The notes under the pieces were generated by a model that worked only from the letters and a program-made list of their open reading frames with translations, ran no database searches and had not been told where the DNA came from. 29,404 nucleotides of DNA, taken from positions 1-29,404 of the forward strand of contig JAFQUA010000057.1 of NCBI GenBank assembly GCA_017408725.1, in the 5' to 3' direction. Positions within the stretch are counted from its first letter, which is position 1. Each line of letters opens with the position of its first letter. A program made the translations under genes and the position numbers. Origin of the DNA: Oscillospiraceae bacterium (GTDB lineage Bacteria > Bacillota_A > Clostridia > Oscillospirales > Oscillospiraceae). This document shows positions 15,575 through 22,734 of the stretch, piece by piece.

Positions 15575-16168
15575 TCAGTCAGATACAAAGATAGAAGATC
15601 TTAAAATACAAAACGGGCGAACGCCGCGGTTGCCGTAGTCATAGTCGCAGTTGCCGATGAAGCCGGACGGCGAAACGCATTTTACCCAGCGCTCATCGTC
15701 ATGGGCGGGAGTGCTGAAGGACGTTGCCAGCCACCACCACGCATCGATCTTGTACTTGTCCAGAATGGCCACATACTCGCGGTACAGATCCGCCGTAAGC
15801 AGGGATGCATTCCGCTGGATCTTGCCGTAATCCTTCAGACCGTCGTCGGAGGTCAGATCCACCTCATGCGGCAGAATGTTATCCTCTCCCACAATACCGG
15901 CGATCTCATCCGCGAACTCGTTACAAAACGCGTCCACATCGGAGCCGTTGTAGTTGTTGTTTTCGCCAAAGGCCATCTCCCCCAGCGATTCCTTACGCAG
16001 TAGCAGAGTGGCCGCACCCACGTGCTCCAGCACGATCATTTCATTGCTGCCGATCTTAACGGTGTCCCCCGCCGCCGCATCGGCGAGCTTTTTGCTCTGC
16101 GCCGCTACAGCTTCTTCCCGCTTGACCAAATCATAGGTCACGCCGTTGATCACGATGTAGTCTTTCAT
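15575..16168 (-). CDS. DGR target protein 2 (C-type-lectin-like variable domain)
   Basis: This 197-residue protein has the same C-terminal plan as target 1: DAWWWLAT, then SPSGF, then variable residues, then GVRPF and SSIF. The N-terminal 90 residues differ (INGVTYDLVKREEAVAAQ), including an Ala/Lys-rich helix, so the two targets share the variable domain but not the base. It starts at ATG 16168 behind AAGGAGG, which lies inside the end of the upstream gene. The tandem arrangement lets one template feed two proteins. Confidence 0.85.
   Translation of the reverse strand: MKDYIVINGVTYDLVKREEAVAAQSKKLADAAAGDTVKIGSNEMIVLEHVGAATLLLRKESLGEMAFGENNNYNGSDVDAFCNEFADEIAGIVGEDNILPHEVDLTSDDGLKDYGKIQRNASLLTADLYREYVAILDKYKIDAWWWLATSFSTPAHDDERWVKCVSPSGFIGNCDYDYGNRGVRPFCILRSSIFVSD
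15613..15679 (-). repeat. DGR variable repeat 2 (VR2)
   Basis: Over 67 bases VR2 differs from the template at ten positions, and all ten are template adenines on the coding strand. No other base has changed. This is the fingerprint of adenine-directed mutagenesis and suggests recent transfer. Changes include Asn to Gly, Cys, Asp and Arg, and Tyr to Phe. Confidence 0.95.
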
Positions 16169-16518
16169 TGTTTATCCTCCTTGATATGTGTTTTATAAAA
16201 CGGACATTTGCAATGCTCTTTTGAGCAAACTTCATACCATACGATTCCCGGCAGCAGTTCACCTGCGGCGGCACATTCCACACTTCCGGTGCCTCCGCAG
16301 AGCCAATACCCACCGTAATGCGGGCACTGGCTCTTATACAGGCTTGCCGTAACGGTTGCTTTCAGTGTTGCCGGGTCATTCAGATCCACTACCTTTTCCG
16401 GCCATTCACAGGGCAGTCCCTTAGCCTTCAGGCTGTCGATCGCTTTCTGGATCCCCAGTTCTTCCATATACTGCCGCCATACGAGTTTGCTTTCCTCCTC
16501 ATAAAAGAAGAAGTACAC
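16165..16518 (-). CDS. Hypothetical Cys-rich phage protein upstream of the DGR targets
   Basis: I favour GTG 16518, nine bases after GGAGG in the end of the upstream gene, giving 117 residues; the next ATG (16467) has no site. Six Cys and several aromatic residues in the C-terminal half (CPHYGGYWLCGGTG, then CSKEHCKCPFY) suggest a metal-binding fold. The N-terminus is helical (EEESKLVWRQYMEELG). The stop overlaps the start of DGR target 2 and contains its ribosome binding site. I do not recognise the family. Confidence 0.55.
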   Translation of the reverse strand: MYFFFYEEESKLVWRQYMEELGIQKAIDSLKAKGLPCEWPEKVVDLNDPATLKATVTASLYKSQCPHYGGYWLCGGTGSVECAAAGELLPGIVWYEVCSKEHCKCPFYKTHIKEDKQ

Positions 16519-16522
16519 TTCC

Positions 16523-17542
16523 TTATTCCTCCGGTGTGATATCGCCCTGGAACTTACTGATCGCGGCATTCAGTGCCCGCAGGCAGCCGGCAGCGGAATT
16601 CTCATCCGCAATGCACACCTTCTGATAGGCGTCAAACGTGCGGTTCCATGTATCCTGCAGCTGAACATACAGTGACTGAAATGCCGCCACATCGGGGTTT
16701 GCCATCTGCACCGCCTTCTGGGCGGCCTTCAGCTTCTCCTCCGCAGCCTTCACCTGCGCCGTGGCCGTTTCCGCCTTCTGCAGGGCAGCTTCCAGCTGCT
16801 TCTGAAGATCTTCCGTCGCCTGTTTGGCCGCATCCGCCGCCACCTGCTGTCGCATTTCCTCCATGACCGATTCCGGGATCTCCGGATGATCCTTCACCTT
16901 CTGCAGCTCCTCTTTCGCAGCGCTCTCAGCCTTCTTGGCATTCTCAAGCTTCTTTTTCAGCTTGTCCACCTGCTCCAGAGCGGTCTTTTCTCCCTTCTGG
17001 GCCTTGTCCCGGTCCTGCTCGGCGGCGGTGATCCGCTCCTGCTGGCTCTTGTTCTGCTGCTCCATTTTCAGCAGCTTGTCACCGGCACGGTCCAGATGCT
17101 CCTCCGCTTCGGCCTTTGCACTCAGTGCCTCGTTTCGCTCCTTGATGGCCTGCTCCAGCTGACGGGTAGACATATCCGCCACATCGTGGGTCTCAACAAA
17201 TTCCTTCCGTTCTTCTGCAGGCAGAGCGATCAGCGCCAATGCCTGAGTATACGAAAGATTCCCAAACGCTTGGGAATTTTGCAGTGTTCCGAAGAAGCTC
17301 TCCTGATTATCGCCGTACTCCTGATACAGCTTCATCAGATTGTTGGCAGTAGACTGGGAACAATCCACCCGCTCCTCCAGATATCTGCCCCACTCACCAT
17401 GGTTAACCATGCTCTTGGCTTCCACCAGCAGACGCCCGATCTCAATGAGATTGCTCAGCAGCTGCCGTGCACCCTGCCGCTGGGCATACTTGATATCACT
17501 GGTGACCATCTCAATATCCCGCGCGGTAATTATTTCGTTCAT
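16523..17542 (-). CDS. DUF3102-type coiled-coil phage protein
   Basis: This 339-residue protein has the DUF3102 start: about 130 residues including LIEIGRLLVEAKSMVNHGEW, the marker segment of the family, with CSQSTANNLMKLYQEYG behind it. From about residue 130 to 280 it is a long coiled coil rich in Lys, Glu, Gln and Ala. Such proteins are found in phages and plasmids with ParB-like DNA-binding character, but their task is not established. The start overlaps the PcfJ stop, so they are co-translated. Confidence 0.75.
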   Translation of the reverse strand: MNEIITARDIEMVTSDIKYAQRQGARQLLSNLIEIGRLLVEAKSMVNHGEWGRYLEERVDCSQSTANNLMKLYQEYGDNQESFFGTLQNSQAFGNLSYTQALALIALPAEERKEFVETHDVADMSTRQLEQAIKERNEALSAKAEAEEHLDRAGDKLLKMEQQNKSQQERITAAEQDRDKAQKGEKTALEQVDKLKKKLENAKKAESAAKEELQKVKDHPEIPESVMEEMRQQVAADAAKQATEDLQKQLEAALQKAETATAQVKAAEEKLKAAQKAVQMANPDVAAFQSLYVQLQDTWNRTFDAYQKVCIADENSAAGCLRALNAAISKFQGDITPEE

Positions 17543-19455
17543 GCTGTTTTCTTTCCTTTCTCTTTGCTCTTTTTCAGGGCATTTACAAATCCTTCCGCAA
17601 ACCTTTTAACATGCTTTTGGGCATTACAATCACCGTAGCCATAAAGCTGCAGGATCTTGAATGTTTTCATATCCACTTCCATGGTAAAGAATGGTTTTCC
17701 GCGGTTCTCCACGCGGCGCACAAAGAAGATCATCTTTGTGCCCGCTACATGGTTGTTGTAGTACTGAGCAAACCTTCCCACACAATGATTCAAAGATTGA
17801 CCTTCCGCAATAAACTCACTTCGGCTTTGCGGAACGATAATGCAGAACATTTTGCTCTCATAAGAATACATGCCCATGTCCTCTACCACCGGATCCGTAA
17901 CTCTAGCAAACGCCGCATCAACTTCCTCGTTACCTACTGAGTCGAACAGCTGTAGCAGCCTATCATGTGCCTCCGTAATATCCTTTGGGTACCGAACCGA
18001 CTTGTGAGAAAGGTCCACGCCCAATACTGTAGACATTTCGATATAGTCCCTGTACTGGGTCACAAGGTGATCAACAGTATCCTTCGGATGTTGAATGTAC
18101 TGTTTGTGAAAATAGTTATTGAACTTCTCAATAGACATATTCTTCATCACGCTGATTACCGCATCTGTTTGGTATCCTTTGATATTCAGCATGCGGAAAT
18201 CCTCCACATTCTCTTCACTGACCCACTTTCCGTAAGCCTGAATAATCCGGTGTTCCTCCAAAGTGATATTCATGCTTCTGTATACAGGCAGCAATTGTTT
18301 ATCAATTCCCAGTAAGCTTCTGAACGACGGCCTTTCCGGTCGGTCTTCTGTTACGAGTTCACTAACTCGATACGCCAGTGCCGTCAAACCAGCTTTCAGA
18401 AGGTATTCCATTTCCGGATACATAACCAGATTGTTCAGTAATCTGCCGAATCTCATGTTGCATCCGCTTTCGGCAATGACTGCTTGCAGGTCAACGCCGT
18501 AGTATTTTTCTCCGAAAGCTTCATTCAGGTTATCCGCGTATACAAAGGATGCATCCTCGCACACACTACCGTTATTTCTTCGGTACCAACCACCGCTTCT
18601 CAAGTAGTAGCTGTACAGGGTTGTGCCTTTTTCTGTTTTGATGTGCATGTTGTAGGCATTATCAAAGAAACTGTATTTTTTCTTAAAGTCGGGCCAATGG
18701 AAGTCTCTGTGAACACTTACCCACCGAAGCAACAAGTTTCCATCGGTTCGTTCAGCAATGCATATTTTACCTACATCTCCCTCGCCTCTCTTGATCCATT
18801 CCGCATGGTAAATGGAACGTCTTCCACAGGCTGGACAGTGCCCGTGCCGTCCATGCTTTACATCGTAACTGGGTTCAAAGCTGTGTCCGCATACACCGCA
18901 TCTGGCTTTCCGCCGACCATCCTTGCCCTTCTTGGTGAAGAAAAGATATCCGTTTGAAAATACATTTTCGTCACAGTATTCAGGCAGCTTTTCCGGCATC
19001 TTTGAGTACATTCCAAACAGTTTCTTTTTCAAATCCGCTTCCGCCTGCCACCGTTTTTTCCTTTTCACCCAATTTAGGTCAGATATCCAATCATCCACTA
19101 CGGAGCTAACATTTTGGTGCCAGCTTCTCGGCTGTCCAAGAATAGAAATCACCAATTCATCATCGGACGGATCCGAATAAAAATGGGAATACCAATCGAG
19201 CTTTGCAGGATTTCTGTTTCCCCATGCCTGGGCGGGCCATTCATTGCATGTCACAAATGTTTTTCCGTCTGAGAAAAACCGCATTTCCAGTTTATTGGTT
19301 CTCAGATTAAAAGCATCCACCACCAGCACCTTGCCGGTTCTGGGTAATTCAAAGACCTCCGCTGCAGCCGCATATCTGTATGTTCGATTCTTCTTGTCTT
19401 TTACTTCCGGAATCTTAAGCACAGCAATAGTAGCCAATTCTTTCTTGATTAGCAT
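17539..19455 (-). CDS. PcfJ-like protein
   Basis: This 638-residue protein has the C-terminal PcfJ core: FIAEGQSLNHCVGRFAQYY, then IFFVRRVENRGKPFFTME. A zinc ribbon lies near residue 190-215 (CGVCGHSFEPSY, CPACGRR). PcfJ was named on the conjugative plasmid pCF10; phages in gut Bacillota often carry it beside PcfK. Its biochemical role is not established. The start is ATG 19455 behind GAGGTGGG. Confidence 0.8.
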   Translation of the reverse strand: MLIKKELATIAVLKIPEVKDKKNRTYRYAAAAEVFELPRTGKVLVVDAFNLRTNKLEMRFFSDGKTFVTCNEWPAQAWGNRNPAKLDWYSHFYSDPSDDELVISILGQPRSWHQNVSSVVDDWISDLNWVKRKKRWQAEADLKKKLFGMYSKMPEKLPEYCDENVFSNGYLFFTKKGKDGRRKARCGVCGHSFEPSYDVKHGRHGHCPACGRRSIYHAEWIKRGEGDVGKICIAERTDGNLLLRWVSVHRDFHWPDFKKKYSFFDNAYNMHIKTEKGTTLYSYYLRSGGWYRRNNGSVCEDASFVYADNLNEAFGEKYYGVDLQAVIAESGCNMRFGRLLNNLVMYPEMEYLLKAGLTALAYRVSELVTEDRPERPSFRSLLGIDKQLLPVYRSMNITLEEHRIIQAYGKWVSEENVEDFRMLNIKGYQTDAVISVMKNMSIEKFNNYFHKQYIQHPKDTVDHLVTQYRDYIEMSTVLGVDLSHKSVRYPKDITEAHDRLLQLFDSVGNEEVDAAFARVTDPVVEDMGMYSYESKMFCIIVPQSRSEFIAEGQSLNHCVGRFAQYYNNHVAGTKMIFFVRRVENRGKPFFTMEVDMKTFKILQLYGYGDCNAQKHVKRFAEGFVNALKKSKEKGKKTA

Positions 19456-19464
19456 CTTCCCACC

Positions 19465-19863
19465 TCAGTTAAAGAAATCAGCCAGATCCAGTATCATATT
19501 CTGCTTTTGCGTCTCTGTCACCGGCTCGGCTGTTGGCTTATTTTCATCAGCGGAATTACCTGTCAATTCAATAGCAAGTTGCATCTTTACCTTTGCTTCC
19601 GGTAAATAGAACCGGACCGCCTTCTTGTAGGCGTCAATATCTGAAATGGATCTTCCAACATCCTTGGCAACCGCCTTCATGCAGTCAGCAAAGGTACCGC
19701 CTTGAACAACAGCCTGCGCAAACTTCTCATCCTGTACACAGAAGTCCTTGATTGCCGTAATTACTGCTTCAGCCATAATCTCTTCCCTCTGCCCGGATAC
19801 CGACTTACGTTCACCCTTCAGCTTTTCTATCGCTTTGGTTGCCCAGTTATTCATCGTGATCAT
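19465..19863 (-). CDS. PcfK-like protein
   Basis: This 132-residue protein pairs with PcfJ, as on pCF10 and in many phages. It opens MITMNNWATKAIEKLKGE; the C-terminal half has FADCMKAVAKDVGRSISD and ends LDLADFF. I place the start at ATG 19863, with GGAGG a few bases before it; the ATG two codons upstream touches that site. The 5' untranslated region overlaps a plus-strand candidate sRNA gene. Confidence 0.8.
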   Translation of the reverse strand: MITMNNWATKAIEKLKGERKSVSGQREEIMAEAVITAIKDFCVQDEKFAQAVVQGGTFADCMKAVAKDVGRSISDIDAYKKAVRFYLPEAKVKMQLAIELTGNSADENKPTAEPVTETQKQNMILDLADFFN

Positions 19864-19885
19864 AAACATCCTCCATTTTTCGTAC

Positions 19886-19914
19886 TTGCCGAAAAAGGAG
19901 CCGTGTGCTATAAT
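19886..19914 (+). promoter_or_regulatory. Extended -10 promoter facing against the early operon
   Basis: On the plus strand TTGCCG (19886-19891), a 17-base spacer and TATAAT (19909-19914) form a near-consensus sigma-A promoter, with TGC directly before the -10 (an extended -10). No plus-strand coding gene follows; a terminator lies 38-80 bases beyond the predicted start. Confidence 0.75.
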
Positions 19915-19930
19915 GTAGTCACAGCTCCTT
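19891..19930 (-). terminator. Terminator-like or attenuator hairpin before pcfK
   Basis: On the minus strand AAGGAGC pairs with GCTCCTT and is followed by five T-rich bases (TTTTT, with the last stem base). The arms are 19895-19901 and 19924-19930. No promoter fits between it and pcfK, so a simple terminator would silence the genes after it; conditional attenuation or readthrough is more likely. Its loop holds the -10 box of the plus-strand promoter. Confidence 0.5.
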
Positions 19931-19995
19931 ACGGCTGTATTTGTGAATTGTGCGGTGCCCTAACTTTGGTCGGTGGGGGCACCGCCCTTTTTATT
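19921..19995 (+). ncRNA. Candidate phage small RNA of about 75 nt
   Basis: The transcript would start near 19921, seven bases after TATAAT. Its 5' end folds as ACAGC/GCTGT (19921-19938), with a C/U-rich loop containing TCCTT that could pair with ribosome binding sites. It ends in a perfect nine-pair stem (19952-19960 with 19977-19985) and a T tract (19988-19995). It is antisense to the leader of pcfK and overlaps the stop codon of the gene to its right. The U-rich tail is the type of end that Hfq binds, and an Hfq-like gene lies 2.5 kb away. It matches no RNA family I know. Confidence 0.6.
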
Positions 19996-20302
19996 CCAAT
20001 GCGGTCTCGATATCCTGCAGGAAGGTGATCTCTTCCTCAACCGCGTCCCCGTACTTAAGCTGCAACGCATCCAGCAGTACCGCCATTCTCCCAATCTTCC
20101 GAACTAACATCTCAGCTTCGTACTTCGGGGCTTCGAATTCCTCAAACTCCAGACCGTGCCGCACATCGCCCAGAGCTGCCGCCAGCTTGATTGCCGCATC
20201 CTGCGCCAGATCCAGAAGATCCTTTTCCTCGCTCTCCTCGACCATTCGCTCCAAGACCTCGCCTTCCCAGGCTTCATCGGGCTTCCATGTTTCCTTTTCC
20301 AT
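19991..20302 (-). CDS. Acidic hypothetical phage protein
   Basis: A 103-residue, strongly acidic and helical protein begins at ATG 20302 behind AGGAGG. Its middle is rich in Glu, Leu and Ala (ESEEKDLLDLAQDAAIKLAA). It has no signal or membrane segment. It belongs to the early minus-strand operon and its stop lies at the end of the candidate sRNA. I do not recognise a family. Confidence 0.55.
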   Translation of the reverse strand: MEKETWKPDEAWEGEVLERMVEESEEKDLLDLAQDAAIKLAAALGDVRHGLEFEEFEAPKYEAEMLVRKIGRMAVLLDALQLKYGDAVEEEITFLQDIETALE

Positions 20303-20328
20303 ATGTACCTCCTGTTATTCGATCTAAT

Positions 20329-20898
20329 TTACTCTGTGACCCAAGCTATCTGCTGCAGGTGTTCCACATAGACTTTGTCCTCCTTCTTGTTCACCCGCAG
20401 GATCCAAAGCTTGCTTGTCTCGCCCTCCGCATAGATGCCTTCGCCGACCTGCACTACATCCTTCGTGTTGGCGATCATTGCCGCATACCTTGGGTCGATC
20501 ATATAGATATCCCCGACACAAGCGGCCTGCCACACTCTACAGCCATCATATGTAAGATTAGTCTTGCGCATCTGCACTGGCAGGATACCTTCATAGGCCT
20601 TCTCCCGCTGGCTGTACATACTCTTCACCGCGCCAAGAGCATCCTCCAAGATGCGCTTCTGCACGATAGGCCCGGTCTTATCTTTGATTACTTTATAGGC
20701 ATCACCATTCTTAGGAATATCCCGTATGTGTTCACCGAACATGCCTAGGATCTCACCGGGTACATTATCCGTGTTGATCTCCGCCAGCCAAAAGCCGTTG
20801 CTCAGATACATCCGGTCCTCCTCCACCGCCACGGTATAACCGTAGGTTTTGTAAGCATCTTTCATCCTGCTTACCAGGGCCTTTTCATTGATTACCAT
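20329..20898 (-). CDS. Hypothetical early phage protein (189 residues)
   Basis: A soluble protein starts at ATG 20898 behind TTTGGAGG. It has an N-terminal helix (KALVSRMKDAYKTYGYTV), a middle region (IPKNGDAYKVIKDKTGPIVQ) and beta-type strands near the C-terminus (VGDIYMIDPRYAAMI, LWILRVNKKEDKVYV). No catalytic motif is visible. Its place beside other early genes suggests a regulatory or DNA-related role, which I cannot prove. Confidence 0.55.
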   Translation of the reverse strand: MVINEKALVSRMKDAYKTYGYTVAVEEDRMYLSNGFWLAEINTDNVPGEILGMFGEHIRDIPKNGDAYKVIKDKTGPIVQKRILEDALGAVKSMYSQREKAYEGILPVQMRKTNLTYDGCRVWQAACVGDIYMIDPRYAAMIANTKDVVQVGEGIYAEGETSKLWILRVNKKEDKVYVEHLQQIAWVTE

Positions 20899-20917
20899 AT
20901 CAAGCCTCCAAAATTAT

Positions 20918-21280
20918 TTATCTTCCTTCCACCGCTTCCAGCAGGCGGTCGGCATTTTCCAGTGTCCGTTCCTTCCGGTAGGCAGCTCTTGCTGCCTCCG
21001 TTTTGCGAAGGCTTCTTTCCCAGTGGCTGCTCAGCTCATCCCGGAAGCGGAAGTATTCGCATTTGTGAATCAGACTGTTTCTCTCTTTGTTGGACTGATC
21101 CTCGCTGATGATCTTCAGTCGGCAGCTTCCATGCAGCATCCGCAGTCCCAAAAACAAAACCTGATCTGCCATGCTTAAGCCCTCCGGCATTTTGCCTCCG
21201 ATTCTGGCCGCCATCTCGTAGGGAATCACATAGCCAGCTTCATCCACCGCCTTGACAGCAGTTGCGGTTGTGCTCTCCAT
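20918..21280 (-). CDS. Hypothetical early phage protein of a common Clostridia phage type
   Basis: I choose ATG 21280, eight bases behind GGAGG, giving 120 residues; the frame to 21307 has no better start. The pattern MPEGLSMADQVLFLGLRMLH followed by a long charged helix (RSLRKTEAARAAYRKERTLE) recurs in Clostridia phages. No enzyme motif is present and the function is unknown. It lies directly before the transglycosylase stop. Confidence 0.6.
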   Translation of the reverse strand: MESTTATAVKAVDEAGYVIPYEMAARIGGKMPEGLSMADQVLFLGLRMLHGSCRLKIISEDQSNKERNSLIHKCEYFRFRDELSSHWERSLRKTEAARAAYRKERTLENADRLLEAVEGR

Positions 21281-21303
21281 ATTGGACCTCCATCCTTTCC
21301 TTG

Positions 21304-21960
21304 TCACTTGTCCGGGTATCTCCCGTTGCTCACAAGGTCCTCCGCCTTCTCCAGCACATCCTTGGCATAGTCGGTTATCACGCCTTTGTAGTGCCCCGCA
21401 TTGTAGGCTGTTACCGCCTTCGCAATGTCACCGTCGTACCACTCCAGCTTCTCAGCAAGGATCGTAATACCCACCATCACATTCTGATAAGGGTCCAACA
21501 GATCCATGCAACCGAGCATCCACATCTCCTCCATGCACCATTTCGGCTGAACCTGCATCAATCCAAAGGATTTACCGTTGTCACCGATTACCGATGCCCT
21601 AAAGGATGATTCCCGCCAGATCATCGCCATCACAATCGCCGGATTAATGTCTTTCGACTCACACAGTTCTATGATGTACATTTGCAGATCTTCGCTGAGC
21701 GGTACATCGTAGAGCATCACCGGTGGTTCCGGTTCTTCCGTTGTCTCCGGCGGTATCGTGTGTGGTACTGTAGCCGGTTCTGTTGTCTCCGTTGGTATTT
21801 GCGCGGGTTCCGTGGTTGCTCCGGTCGCAGGCTCAGTGGTGGATGCGCAAACCGTTTCTCTCGTGTCCTCCGGCAGGATGTCCCCCGCCACATCTATTGA
21901 CACGATTGCCGATATCACAATGGCAACCAGCATCACCACATCAAGGATCCTGTTCAGCAT
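21304..21960 (-). CDS. Membrane-anchored lytic transglycosylase
   Basis: This protein of 218 residues cleaves peptidoglycan glycan strands. A membrane segment at residues 8-24 anchors it and leaves the enzyme outside. A Thr/Glu/Pro-rich linker (about 38-80) follows, with repeats of TTEPAT. The SLT domain starts near residue 85: catalytic Glu117 in WRESSF, then GLMQV and AYNAG. I choose ATG 21960, which overlaps the stop of a tiny membrane protein. It lies among early genes and not with a holin or endolysin, so it may serve DNA entry or wall changes in the lysogen rather than lysis. Confidence 0.85.
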   Translation of the reverse strand: MLNRILDVVMLVAIVISAIVSIDVAGDILPEDTRETVCASTTEPATGATTEPAQIPTETTEPATVPHTIPPETTEEPEPPVMLYDVPLSEDLQMYIIELCESKDINPAIVMAMIWRESSFRASVIGDNGKSFGLMQVQPKWCMEEMWMLGCMDLLDPYQNVMVGITILAEKLEWYDGDIAKAVTAYNAGHYKGVITDYAKDVLEKAEDLVSNGRYPDK

Positions 21961-22055
21961 TTCAGCCACACATTCTCGCTGAAGTAGCGGTAACCCGCGC
22001 AGCAAATAACGAACAATACCATGCAAGCGATTCCTATAAATGTATCTAACTGCAT
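21954..22055 (-). CDS. 33-residue single-pass membrane protein coupled to the transglycosylase
   Basis: This short gene starts at ATG 22055, five bases after a perfect GGAGG. It encodes one hydrophobic helix (about residues 5-21, including FIGIACMVLFVICCAG) and a short basic tail ending in Cys. Its stop overlaps the transglycosylase start (ATGCTGA), so the two are co-translated. It could help insert or restrain the enzyme, or be a very small holin-like protein; neither can be shown. Confidence 0.65.
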   Translation of the reverse strand: MQLDTFIGIACMVLFVICCAGYRYFSENVWLKC

Positions 22056-22071
22056 ATGTACCTCCAAATTC

Positions 22072-22248
22072 TTAACTGACTGGGAATTTGCTCTTTTCGA
22101 GGATCCGCACCTGCTTCGTCCGCTTGTCCCGGACCATCAGGGAATTCGGCAGATCCTGCACGATATCGTAATACCTACTGTCCAGACCGTACCGGGAGAA
22201 TACCCGCTCCTGCGCCTTGGACGGCTTCTTATCCTTCTTCGCTGCCAT
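22072..22248 (-). CDS. DUF6906-like small phage protein
   Basis: I place the start at ATG 22248, behind AAGGAGAGG, giving 58 residues; a longer frame to 22290 overlaps the next gene more. The pattern KKPSKAQERVFSRYGLD, then DLPNSLMVRDKRTKQVRILE, resembles DUF6906 phage proteins. It is basic at the start and has no membrane segment. Its function is unknown. Confidence 0.6.
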   Translation of the reverse strand: MAAKKDKKPSKAQERVFSRYGLDSRYYDIVQDLPNSLMVRDKRTKQVRILEKSKFPVS

Positions 22249-22507
22249 ATCCCTCTCCTTCCGGTATTTCATCCGGCGTAAGCAGTACAACTGCCAGCTT
22301 GCAAAGAACTTCCTCTATACTGCAGCCCACGATTTCAGCAAGCTTCACCGTCAGCAGGCTCAACCCCTTCAGTGCCGCCACAGCCGTGGTCGCCATTATG
22401 TTGCAGTCATAGCCTTTGGTGCCCGGCACCCGGTCCACCACCATTTTGCAGCCTTCCTCAAAATCAAAGGCCAGCTCGCGATCCGTTGCGGATATGTTCT
22501 TCTCCAT
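22229..22507 (-). CDS. Hypothetical early phage protein
   Basis: A 92-residue protein starts at ATG 22507, six bases after GGAGG. Its middle is a long Ala/Leu/Val helix region (MATTAVAALKGLSLLTVKLA) with Cys, possibly membrane-associated or a helical bundle. The C-terminus is acidic. It overlaps the downstream gene by 20 bases. I recognise no family. Confidence 0.55.
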   Translation of the reverse strand: MEKNISATDRELAFDFEEGCKMVVDRVPGTKGYDCNIMATTAVAALKGLSLLTVKLAEIVGCSIEEVLCKLAVVLLTPDEIPEGEGYGSEEG

Positions 22508-22518
22508 GGCGGCCTCCG

Positions 22519-22719
22519 TTACTCAAAGCTAATGGTACTCACCGCATGACGGTATACCATCCGCTCCTTGCCGCCGCTGCGGCAGAGGATCACATTGCAG
22601 TCAAAGTCCAAAATCACAGCTTCCATCCGGTAGCCGTTGACAATGTGGATCTTGACCTCCTTGCCGTCCGCCACAGCCTCCTGCAGCTTCCTTGCTTCCA
22701 GTTCGTAGATTTCTTCCAT
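22519..22719 (-). CDS. Hfq-like Sm protein encoded by the phage
   Basis: This 66-residue protein aligns without gaps to bacterial Hfq over about 54 residues. Residues 22-29 (VKIHIVNG) match the Sm1 entry strand, 36-45 cover the FD-containing strand (IILDFDC-type), and 54-63 (MVYRHAVSTI) match the Sm2 motif of Hfq, which is usually YKHAIS. Hfq is a hexameric RNA chaperone that brings sRNAs and mRNAs together. Here the usual Lys is Arg57, His58 is kept, and the aromatic residue expected after FD-x is Asn42, which may change U-rich RNA binding. Start ATG 22719 behind AAAGGA. The call rests on motif similarity. Confidence 0.8.
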   Translation of the reverse strand: MEEIYELEARKLQEAVADGKEVKIHIVNGYRMEAVILDFDCNVILCRSGGKERMVYRHAVSTISFE

Positions 22720-22734
22720 AGTGATTTTCCTTTC

